Source: Theristus sp. LFF4_11 (Eukaryota; Nematoda; Chromadorea; Monhysterida; Xyalidae). From it: a DNA stretch of 64,000 bases. Below are positions 33,401 through 45,400 of this stretch, piece by piece. How positions within the stretch are numbered: the stretch's first letter is position 1; each line of letters starts with the position of its first letter. Location of the stretch: NCBI GenBank assembly GCA_030248135.1, contig JASANC010001597.1, positions 62,001 to 126,000 of the forward strand, read 5' to 3'. The position numbers and the translations under genes were made by a program. The notes below the pieces were generated by a model. The model worked only from the letters and a program-made list of their open reading frames with translations, searched no databases and was not told where the DNA came from.

Positions 33401-36400
33401 GAAGGTGTGCAGCTCGATCCGGCGAAAATCGCCCGAAACGAAGCGCTCCGCAGTTTGGCGAAACTTGGGCTGAATTCGTTCTGGGGAAAGTTTGGCCAGC
33501 GAAACACTCTGCCGAAAACTGAGCTGTTCACCGAACCCGAAGAGTACTTCAGAGTGGTGTTCGACGCAGCGAACGAAATCCACAGCATCCGAATCGTCAG
33601 CTCGCAGATGGTGGCCGTTTCGTACTCGAAGGTACGAAAACTTGTAACTGAACCTTGAAACCATTAGTCTATACCTTACTTAACCTTGAAAACATTAATC
33701 TTTACCTTGAAAAGCATTTCAGGCCGACAGCTTCGTGCAGGAGTCACCGAACTCGAATCCGATCATTGCTGCCTTTGTCACCGCGTACGCTCGGCTGAAA
33801 CTACACTCGTATCTCGAACGACTGGGCGAAAACGTGCTGTACTTTGACACAGGTTGTTATAAGTTTCAGATATACATGTATTTAGTACTTTGATAAAAAT
33901 ACTACAGATAAACATAAATTTTAGACTCGTGCATCTACTTGTACACGCCTGGCAGCTACAAACCCGACTACACGGACTACTTGGGTGGCATGACCGATGA
34001 ATTGGACGGTGGTTGGATTGAGGAGTTTGTCAGTGGAGGTCCTAAAGTAAGTTTATCTTTTACCCTTCGATCTTAACTGATGGTATATAAAGAACTCTCA
34101 TCAGGTCTACGCCTACCGCATGCGCACACCGAAAAACGAAGTGAAAGAGCAGGTGAAAGTTCGTGGAATCACACTGAATTCGACCACGGCGAAACGACTG
34201 AATTTCGAAACACTGAAGAAACTGGTGAAAGAGTTCATCCGTGCTGGGACGCAGCGAAACATCGACGTTGTGCTGGATGCGATTCGTCGTGATCAGGATT
34301 GTGAAATTGTGACGAAAACATTGCGTAAGCGCTATCGTGTTGTCTACGATAAGCGCCGTATTTTGCCGGACGGTTCGACTTTGCCATTTGGATATGATTG
34401 ATTTCAGTGCCTTTTGTGTGCTTCACTTGTTCTTCTGCTGTGATTGAATTGTGTGAAATTGTATGTAATTGCTTTGCCAGACTTTATGATTGGATTGAAA
34501 ATGAAATTGCCTGAAACTCCTTGTGGGCAGTATTTAAAGAAAGCAGAAATACCCGCATTCATAGTCGCACTCTTGATCCTGCTTCTGTGCTATGGATGTA
34601 TCGTTAAAGTTTCCCTTTACTTGTGTCGTTGCTGGTCCGACTCGAAGCGGAAAAACAGAGTGGACGAAACGTCTGATACTGAATGCGGATCGAATGATCA
34701 GTCCTCCACCGCAGAAAATATTGTGGTGCTACGGTGAATGGCAGGACGGATATAAAGATCTCCTGAAAGTTCATAACCTAGAACTCATCGAAGGAATACC
34801 TGACTTGGAGACTCTGAAAAGTAACAGAACAGACCGGAAACTAGTAGTTTGTGACGATCTAATGCAGTTATTGAGTAAACAGAAAAACGAAGACTTGATC
34901 AGCCTGTTTTGTCGTGGTTCACACCATTGGAATATTGCCGTGATACACATTGTACAGAACTTGTTCTACAATAACCTTCGAACGGCGCGTATAAATAGCC
35001 ACTACCTAGTGCTGCTAAAGAATCCTTCTGACAGACTTCAGGTTGTGAATTTAGCGAAACAGTTGTACCCTGGACAGCATAAATACTTTCTCGAAAGTTT
35101 CCGAGACGCTTGTTCTTCACCATTTGGTTATTTGCTGGTCGATAACGAACCTACCACAGACGATAGTATTCGACTTCGTACGTGTATCTTCCCAGACGAG
35201 CCCGTTTCCTGGGTATATATTCCGAAATGTCCGCGCGTATAAAACGAAACTGGGAGATGCTTAAAATTTTAAAGAAAGTGCCTAAACGTCAGCGAAAAGG
35301 AATTTTGGAATCTTGTGATGCTGATCTGATACTGGCTATCTGTGAAATTGTCGATAACGCTCTTCACGGTCCTATAAAGCTATCCAGACGTCAGAAAGAG
35401 CAGTTGAAACACTATAAAAGCATTCTTCGAAAACTGACGGACCGAAAACTGAACACTAGCATAAAGAAACGTTTGATTGTTCAGAAAGGAGGTTTTCTTC
35501 CGGTTATTTTGGCCCCAGCGCTTAGCTTGATTGCGGGGTTTGTTGGTGAAGCAGTAGGAAACGCACTTTCAAAGTGATGGAGTTTACACGTAAAATGGCG
35601 CTTGTTCCGCAGAGTATGTTATTAAAGAACCACTTTGATACAGGACCCACAGAATATTTGAATGAACTTGACGAATCGATGAAACGCATAATGCAGAACA
35701 ATGACCTCCCAGCAGACGTTAAAGCTAAAGAGTATGGACAGGTGTTGCAGAGATACTTGGCTGTTCGCGACAATGAACTTAAAAAGGCAATAAAAGTAGA
35801 AGAACCTCGTGAAGATGGTTACTCCGGTGAAAAAATACTGGAAACCATACCTAAAACCTATGTCGCCAAAGCCCGTTTACTTCTGGGTCATATTAAAAAT
35901 AACACGAATATTCGCTGGAATGAACGAAATGAACTAATACACAATGGCGAAGTGATAAAAGGGTCGAATGTGCTTGATTTGATTCAGCAGTTTGTGAAAC
36001 CTGGTCGCGGAAATCAGACAGGTGTTCGCGGGTGGAGAGAGTTTGGTAAACTTCTGTTGGACAGTAACGTACCTCGGACCGCTATAAATAACCGAGAGTT
36101 GTGGAAACAAATTGAAATACCTGAAGTGGACTTGTTCACAACACCTCCGAACAGAACTCCTGATGCTCCTCAGAAACTAAGAGTTGACAGAAAAAGAGAA
36201 CCACGATTCAGACCTTATAAAATTCCAGAATGGCGAAAGTCTTGACTGATGTTTACTATAATCCTGATAGTGCTGCTTGTTTTGGTAGTGTGAAATCTGT
36301 GTATCGTGAAGCTAAAAAACGGAATAAAAATATAACATGGAAAGTTGTTCGAGATTTTTTAACGGAACAGGATACGTATACTTTACACAGACAGAAAAGA

Positions 36401-39400
36401 CGGCCAAAAGCGCGTAATCGAATAAAAACTGCTGGAATTGATGTTGATTGGCAGATTGATTTGGCGGATATGAGTAAAATCAGAAAGCACAATAAAGGCT
36501 ACAGTTATATTTTAGTTTGCATTGATGTATTCAGCAGGTTCGTGTTTGCTAAGCTACTGAAACGAAAAACGCCACAGGAAACGGGAGAAGCATTTGAAAA
36601 AATTATAAAAGATTCAGGTAGACGGTGCTGGTACCTAACGTCAGATTCTGGTCTTGAGTTTCGAGGATCAGCGTTCCAGGACATCTTACGTCGTCATGAT
36701 ATTCAGCACAGACTTGCGACCAGTCCCGATGTAAAATGTGCCATTGTTGAAAGGTATATAAGGACGTTGAAAAGCAGAATATGGCGATACTTTACAAAAC
36801 ACCGAACCCTCACCTACATACACGTTCTGCCAAAGATCGTAAAAGCTATAAATAACAGTTATCACAGAACGATTGGATGCACACCCGCTAGTGTTAACCG
36901 AAAGAACGAAAGTGAACTGTGGAAAAAACTGTACGGAAAGCATCTAGTAATCAAAAAACATAAATTTGAACCTGGAGATAAAGTGCGTATAACCAAAGAA
37001 AAACATAAGCTGAGTAAAGGTTATTTGCCAAACTTCACAGACGAAGTGTTCGTTGTGAAAGAGGTGCTAAACAGGTACCCGTCCACTTATAAATTGACAG
37101 ATCTCGAAGGAGAAGTTATTACTGGAATTTTTTACGACGAAGAACTGGTGAGAATTACTGTTCCGAAAGCCCGAAAAATAAAAAGGATTTTGAAATCAGA
37201 GAAAAGAAAGAACGAACTGTGGCATTTTGTATCCTGGAAGTCTGCGAAAAAACCTTCGTGGATAAACGATGGAGAACTCTGAAAATAACCACACCTGGAA
37301 CTTGTTCGGTTACCTTCTTCCTAAAGACGAAATTGTGTTCTTCATGCAGGTTTTCATGATCTATGTGGTCGTTATTTGTTCCATTGTGAATTTGACTATA
37401 AATACGGATCAAAATCAGTTGTGGACCGCACTTTTGAGCAGTTCTTTGGGATACTTGCTTCCTAATCCTACAGTGAAACGAAAATGAAGGATTTCTACTT
37501 GAGTTTACCGTCTAATACTCCGTCTGGTGACCATTTTACGCGAGAAAACACGTCTTCATCTTTTCGTATTCGCCTGCCTGAAGAGATTCGCTTAGATGGA
37601 GAGTGGGAAGTTGGGTTAGTAAAAATTCAATACCCACACACGTGGAATAACATAACCGATGAATTCGTGTCTCATCCTACAGCGAGCTACGAGCATGATT
37701 ATTATTGGTATGATACAGTCAATCAGCCACGAGAAAACAAAAACTATGAATACTCTGCTCGTCAGAATCATATTGAAATTGTTCGAAACGACGGCACTCG
37801 GTATTTTGTGGTTGTACCGCCTGGACACTATGCTAATGCTGACGCACTGGTGTACATGATTCACAAATCCATGCAGAGCGCCGAACTTCCCGGTTCAAAA
37901 ACTGCGTGGGATGCTACAAAGAGTTTTGTTATTGATTTAGATTTTACGAGGCAGAAAATAGTATTTAAAGGTGCTGCCAATGACACATTAGTAAAATCAG
38001 TTCATCTATCCCCACTGCTACAGTATATTCTAGGATTCGAATCTCCAGAGCTTCGCACAACACAGAAATTGTTGAAAGCTAAGTATCCGCCTGATTTACG
38101 AGCTGGCCTTGATTCACTTTACATTTACTGTAGTCTCATTGAACCCCAGTTTGTGGGAAACCGAAAAGCTCCGTTGCTACAAATTGTACCCGTCAGTGGA
38201 AAGTACGGAGAAATTGTTGATAAAGAATACGTCTCCCCCCACTACGTTCCCGTACTAAACAAACAGTTTTCTTCGGTTGAAATTGCTATAAAAACAGACA
38301 GTGATAAACCGTTTGGTTTCGCTTACGGTAAATCTATCATAAAACTGCATTTTAGAAAACGAGGTCTGCGGCTATGAGAACAGTATATATACCCGAGTCT
38401 GATAAGTTTTGGAGTCAGTATTATATAAATCAGGCTCAGTACGGTGGTGGAGGATTTATTGGTGTTCCTTATCAGCGTGGTGGTGGACTTGGAAGCATAT
38501 TCAGAGGCATCTTCAGAGCATTGCTACCTATTGCTAAAACTGCAGGAAAAGCGGTTGGAAAGCAGGCGCTCCGTACCGGTGCAGAAATTGCGTCAGACTT
38601 GGTATCGGGAGTGAATATAAAAGAGTCAGCACGTACCCGTGGAAAAGCTGGTCTGTCATCATTGTTAAAAAAGGGAGCTGATAAATTATCGCAGTCTGGT
38701 GAAGGGTATCGCCGAAAACGCTCTTTAAAAACTAAACGTACCATTACGAAAAAACGAAAAACTGCTAAGAAGAAACGAAAAGTTTCTGATCAGCTTGGTT
38801 ACTACTATAAGTAATGTCGAAACTCGTTGATCATCAGAGTGCGCCTAGCACGGCCAGCATTTTGGATTTGTTCTCTGTCCCCGCTACTCAGGTAGCATTT
38901 GATAACGGATACTGGCATGAAACATACCTGTCGAATTCTTGTACGAATGATGGTCCTTGGACCTTTATTGTTCAGTCAGACCCCCACTATTTGCATCTTA
39001 ACCGAAACTATGTGTACATTAGAGCGAAAATTACGTTGGCTAATGGCGAAAATTTCGCGGGGATGTTTAATGCTGCGCCAGTTAATATGCTCGGTAAAAC
39101 GCTCTTTAAGCAGGCGAAAGTACACTTGAACGGAAAGTTAGCGTTTGATTCTGGTGATATGTACGCGTACCGTACATTGATTGAAACGGAACTAAACTAT
39201 GGGTGGGATGCGAAAAACACGACACTAAAAGCAGCATTGTATGAAAAAGATGAACCTTTCAGTAAAGTGAACTCGAAAGAAAATAAAGGTTTTTTGAAAC
39301 GCATGGTTCCTTTTGCGAATAGTAATGTAGTTGAATTGATGGCACCCATTCACTGTGATCTGTTTGCGAGTGACCGTTTGTTGGTTAGTAACACCGAAGT

Positions 39401-42400
39401 TGTTCTTGAACTTCACCGAAACTCTGACAAATTTGTGTTGATGAACTATGAAACTGCGGCTGCAGACGGAGGTGCTCCAGCGGAATATAAACTGCAGATC
39501 TTGGACATGAAGTGGTACGTTCGAAAAGTTCAGGTGATGCAGTCCATTCACATGGGGATAGAGGCAGCGTTACAGCGAACTCCAGCTAAGTACCCTTTGC
39601 GACGAATTTGTATGACGAAAATTGGTATTACTCCTGGCAGAAAAACTGTACCCACCACACCAGTGTTTAACGGACAAATACCCCGTCGTTTGGTTGTTGG
39701 TTTTGTTGAAACGGATGCGTTTTTCGGTACTACCTCAAAATCACCATTCGTTTTTGGAAACCATGGCCTGAAAGAAATAAGTGTGCATGCAGGAGGGCTT
39801 ACTTTTCCCAGAGAACCGCTTAAAATGAACTTTAAAACCAGATGCTTCACTCGTGCTTACGTTCAGTTGTTTGAGTCACTTAATATTGCTGGTGAGGATA
39901 AAGGAAACGTCATTTCCATGGATGACTTTGCTGATAACATGTGTCTGTTTGTCTTTGACCTGACTCCCGAAGAAACTGATGGTGGTCATTATCACTTGAT
40001 AAAAGAAGGAACTACGACAGTGCATTGCGAATTTGAGGAGGCTGTAAAGGAACCTGGACTCGAGTGCGTTGTGTACGGTGAATTTGATAATTTGGCTGTG
40101 ATTGACCGAACTCGAACGATCCATTACGATTACGCGCTCTAAATGGACAGTAAAGAGATAAACAGTCTGTGCCGTGCCGACCCTTTTATTAACCGTTATT
40201 TTGTCGGTGTACTTCCCGCGGATCATTTACCAGAAAAAATTGACTACCCCTGCTGCTTTGTAGCCAATACAAAACCATCTACACATCCAGGCGAACATTG
40301 GATTGGATTTTACATTGATGTTGAAAAAAATGGTACTCTATTTTGTTCTTATGGTCGTCAGCCTTTACCTTTTGCGTCTGCTGCTCTTAACCGGTACTGT
40401 GACAATTGGACATGGACAACAAAACGAATTCAGGGACCGTCGAGTACTACGTGTGGACAATATGTGATTTGTTTTCTTCATATGTTATGTCGTGATGTTA
40501 GCGTAAAAGATTTTCTTTCTTTGTTTTCTTGTAACGTGTGTGAAAATGATGAAATTGTTACTGCGTTTATTAATGGTTTTTATGATGCCGAAACTTCTGT
40601 TTGTCATGATGATTTTATTGTCAATCAATCAAATATTGTACTCGAATAAAATTATGAAGAATAACGCATTTGGACCATTGAATCGTAATAACAACAACAA
40701 CACAAATCAAACGCATGATAGTAAAACGAATGCCGCAGCGCGGCTTTCCAAGCAAAATCACTGACAATCATCTCGAACGGTGTATGATACTTTAGAAAAT
40801 CCAGCAGGTCGAACACCGTGATCTTAGGCTCACTTCGAATCTCGTCTTCCCACTCTTTTATCACTTCGGCTCGTTCGACGCTGTGATGAGCTTCTTCAAA
40901 GAAACGGTCGAAATTCATGACACTGGAGAAACATCCTGCGCGGTGATCGGGCGTTCGTGGTTCGGCCAGGTATTCGGCTCGAATAATCGGCAGCAGAACT
41001 TTTCTGTAGGCGGCGATGAACGCCTTTTTCAGGAACAGACGGGTCTCGGCGAAACTTTCCATCTTTGAAAATAACTGAAATCGATCGGCAATATATAACT
41101 TTTAATGCGGCGAAATGACAACCAAATAGGCGGTAACGCGGCCGCATCAGAATGTATAAATACCCCCGATTTTTTGAAAATCGTCATTCTTGCTGTCTGA
41201 TCATCTGCTGTGCTGCACCATCATGAAGCCTGTTATCGCCAGCGACGAAGCTCCGTTCATAACGCGCTACCTGAAAGAAAAAGAGAAGATCGAAATGAAA
41301 AAGATGTACGAGTATTTCGCCGAATGCTACGGTGACGTGCTGCATCAGTGGCTGTCGAAAGAAGAAAACCGAAGCTGCATGTGCCTGGCGTGTCAGACGT
41401 CGTACATGTTTACACCTGAAAAAGCGGAAATGCGCGGCATGACCCACGTATGCCTGAAACCGGCTGGTGACGTTGTGCGCCTGAACAAAACTGTCTTGTG
41501 GAATAAGCTGCCGCCCGACGATGAAGAAACCGTCCTCGAAGAATTCTGTTGCCGTGTGCTCACCGACCAGGAGATCAGTAAACGCGGCTTGTGGAACTGG
41601 CTCATGGCCGATACGTCCGTTTGCGACCGGTTCGACAATAACATTGATAAAATCGCCGACTGGTTGGATGAAAATCGTCCGAAACCGGTGTTCACTGCGT
41701 TACCGACGTTCTACGGAAAGTCGAAAAAGTCAGGGAAGACTGACGATTGTGACGCCGACGAAAGTGATTCTGGTACTGATATTGGTGGATGGTGACTAAA
41801 TTTGTGTAAATTTGTGCCATGTTTAAAACCGTGACTTTTATTGTTTGTTGTTGTCTGGACTTGAAATAAAAAATCTTTGAAAAAACTTTGCTGGTCATCT
41901 TGAGTAAAAAACAGTTTATGGACACACGGCAATAACGCAAACAAATGCATATGCAAACAGAAGCACCCATCAATATGCATTAAAACCGCATGGAAACGCA
42001 TGCGCGCAATGTACAGTTCATGCAACTACCTCGACCCAGTAACGCGACCACTATGTAAACAGCGCTGAGTTTGTCATTATGCAGTTGACACGCACAAAAA
42101 ATTGCAAACAGTGAGCGATATGCGTGTGTGTTGGTGTGCTGTATAAAGCAAGCAAGCACACAGCAACAGAATCAAGCACTCAAAAAGACGTTCCGAACAG
42201 ACACACCTATTGTGGTGTGCTTTTGTGCAAACCCCGGCCGATCTGGCAAGTTAAGCCGTGCAGCGCACGGTCAGTTTTTGGTTCGCACCTCGCTGCACTT
42301 TTTTTATCAACCAGCGCTCAAGTTATCATTTTTGCATGCACACGCATAATGCTAAATGCACGCGTTGCATATCTCACATTCGACCCAGCAACATCGCCGC

Positions 42401-45400
42401 AAACACGGGCATAAATACGTGTGCGCGCATGTGTGTGAAAACAAAGTTGTCATGACGCTAAACGCTCCGACTCGCCCGGTGACGACGAATAAGATCAGAA
42501 AAGTGCCGAAGAAAAAGGCACCAGCGCCTCTTTTCAAGAAGGCACTGAAAGCATATCGTTTGAAAATTGCCCAGCGAGCGGGCGCAACAAAGTTCTAAAG
42601 GCTGTCACAACAGCCACTTACCCTACCCCAACGGCCCTCTTCAGGGCCACCAAGGTTAACCATAATATGCATCAACCAACAGGGACGCAGGGAGCAGAAA
42701 AATGGTAAGGACCAATGGGCGAAAACAGGGAGCAGGACATATCAGGGAGCAACCAGGGAGCAGGACAGATCAGGGAGCAACCAGGGAGCAGGACAGATCA
42801 GGGAGCAACCAGGGAGCAGGACAGATCAGGGAGCAGCGAAATCTGCTCCCTAATTACCCCCCCCTGTACTACTTGTACGGAATGGCCGTTTAAACATGGC
42901 AGCTTTTTTCAGGGTGCAGCGCGAAATTTGAATGAAAGAAGAAAGACGTTCAAAAACACAACTGTGTGTCAAATTTGACGTGTTTTTTTTAACTAATTGA
43001 GTCTTCGTGCTATTCTGTTCGGTTTTCCCCCTGCACACACACGATTGGAAATTATCTTAAACTTCTTGAAAAACACAACTCCTAGTCTGCGATTGATCCC
43101 GCCTTGATTGAGACTACATGGACTGTCTTATTTATTCGGCCATACTGTATAGCAAATGCAGCAAATGAGCTGTGCCGTCTATAACTTCAAAAAAAAACAT
43201 ACAGTTTGTATTATCCAAAATTTAAGACTCTGATTCATACACTGAGTGGTTCCAACGTCTGATACAGAGACCCATACAGGGTTCAGTGTTCCAGCTTTTA
43301 CAATCAGCCAATCATGCATTTGGATGCAAAGCTGTGTACTGCTTCTGTTTGTGTGTTTCTGTGTGTGCATGTTCATTGTGTCCCATCAATGGTTTCTTCA
43401 TGCAGCTTTGCCTGCGGTGGCTGGGATAGATCAGACAAGCGCAGCTGCGAACGATACTCAGCCTCCACGGGATGGACACCGATTGACGACATGCCCGGTC
43501 GAGGTCGCGTTTATGTATGTTGGCACGTTTTACTCGATTGCAATCGGTGAGCACACGCAGACACGACCGAATGTCATGTTGCAAAAAAAGTTTGGTTAAC
43601 TTAAGACTCCGCGAATTTTTTTATTGTGTTAGAAAATAATTGACGTGACACAACAGGGTATCTTATAAACCTCTCCACTCCAAACCAACCACACCAAAAG
43701 GGGTACTGTACCTCCCCATTACACTGTGGTGAAGAAATTGTGAAAATCACAGGGAAAACGGTCTACCGGTATGAAAAAATAAAAATGCGGGAGACGCACA
43801 TAAAAGGAGGAATATGGCCTTGTGTAAGCAGCGAGAAACTTTTTTGCTTCGTAACTATTTTCAAATCTCTGATGTGGCACACGGATACAAGTACATAAGA
43901 GTCATATTTTTGCGCCGCGTTTGTTTTGCTGAAAAACCTAAAAAAAACTTCAAAAGCGTTTTTCATATTGTCCTCTTCAGTTAGTGCGAAATCCCAGCAT
44001 GTGTGAAATTCTGCAAACTCTGTGCAGAAACAAAAAGAGACTGCAAAGCGTTGCTGCAGATTCGCTCTATTGTTGATGACGTACGCACAGTACGTACACA
44101 CCAGTGACAAAAATGTGTTGTCTTCCGTTGATTTTCACCCTCCTTCCCAGTTCCAAAAACCCGAAGGTACCAAAGTCCTGTGGATTGTTGTAGGAGGAGT
44201 GTGGATGTTGGCTGAACCGTCCGTCCCATGAGCCATCGCCTTCGCCACAAGGGGATTTTGCCTTCACCACAAGAAGGGGACACATTGCCTTTGCCAATAC
44301 TTCTGCGCAACGCTTTGTTCTTGGCAAAGCAGTGTCAGTGATCGAAGATGTAATCTCTGTTTTGGCAGTATTACGTCACTATTTGCTCGAAATGCAGCGA
44401 ATGTAAGTTTCTTTTGTCGAAAAAAGAAGAGGGCGTCCATGTGCAACCGAAATACCGTATTACCTCTAATAAACCCCCATGGGGGTTTATTTCTTTAGCG
44501 ACTTCTGGGGGTGGGGGTTTATTTTGGGGGGGGGGGGTATTTTGGGGGGGGGGTTTATTTACAAACAAATTCTAGGGGTGGGGGTTTGTTGAAAAATGAC
44601 AAAAATACCTTGCATGGCAGGCAAGAAACTTTTCACAGAGATTTCCTTTTGTAACAGCCTTTTGTAATGAAATTACCACTAACTCATCCCTTTGGGACCT
44701 TTGGTAGCACAATTTCACCAATGTCACTGCATTCAGCCACTGAATTCGCTAGGTATGTGTTTCAATCAGGTTTCTAATAAACCCCCATGGGAGTTTATTT
44801 GGGGGGGGATTATTTGGAAACTTGTCGAGGGGGTGGGGGTTTATTTTGGGGGGGGGTTAATTTTGGGGGGGGGTTTAATAGAGGTAATACGGTAATGAAT
44901 AAACGGCGCAAAAATATGGCTCTTATGTACTTGTATCCGTGTGCCACATCAGAGATTTGAAAATAGTTACGAAGCAAAAAAGTTTCTCGCTGCTTACACA
45001 AGGCCATATTCCTCCTTTTATGTGCGTCTCCCGCATTTTTAGATAATATTCTGACTTTTACATAAGTCCCAAAAATCGGACATAGTTCAGAATGCGTTGC
45101 ACATATTCTTCCGAACTTCCCATTAGGCATCAGCCCACCGAATTTTTATCCATTTTTCGTTTTGGAAAGATGTCGCCAGCTTCCATAGCCGATTTACCCA
45201 AAATCGTCAGGATTCAGTATCTAAAATTGCTCACATAGGAATATGAATCTAACCCAGAATCCGTGATCAGCGCATTGAATTATACCCTGGACTACACAGG
45301 TCTCCTGTTTTTTTTTGTTTTAGACCGACTTCACCAATTTCCGCGGGCGATTCGCCCGAAATCGTCACAGTCATTATCCTAGCATACACACACACAGAAA

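Larger units (their letters stand above)
28402..42873. mobile_element. Complete Polinton/Maverick DNA transposon, 14.5 kb
   Basis: 14,472 bp flanked by perfect 6-bp duplications (TGTACG) and bounded by inverted termini starting AGTAGTACAGG, with AG/CT ends as is usual for Polintons. It encodes the diagnostic set: protein-primed DNA polymerase B, retroviral-type integrase, FtsK/HerA-type ATPase, adenain-like protease, and major and minor capsid proteins. Every core frame is intact and the duplication is perfect, so insertion was probably recent and the element may be active (inference). It lies between two kelch exons of the host gene, at the left edge of a MITE. Confidence 0.95.

Noticed and set aside
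38814..40142. Integrated adenovirus or adintovirus rather than a Polinton
   Set aside because: Perfect 6-bp duplication, AG/CT inverted ends, integrase and protein-primed polymerase define a Polinton/Maverick; the groups overlap, so a virus-like life stage is not excluded.
42633..42648. Stem-loop read as a bacterial-type terminator
   Set aside because: No T-tract follows, and the host is eukaryotic; flanks and loop fit a histone-type element better.
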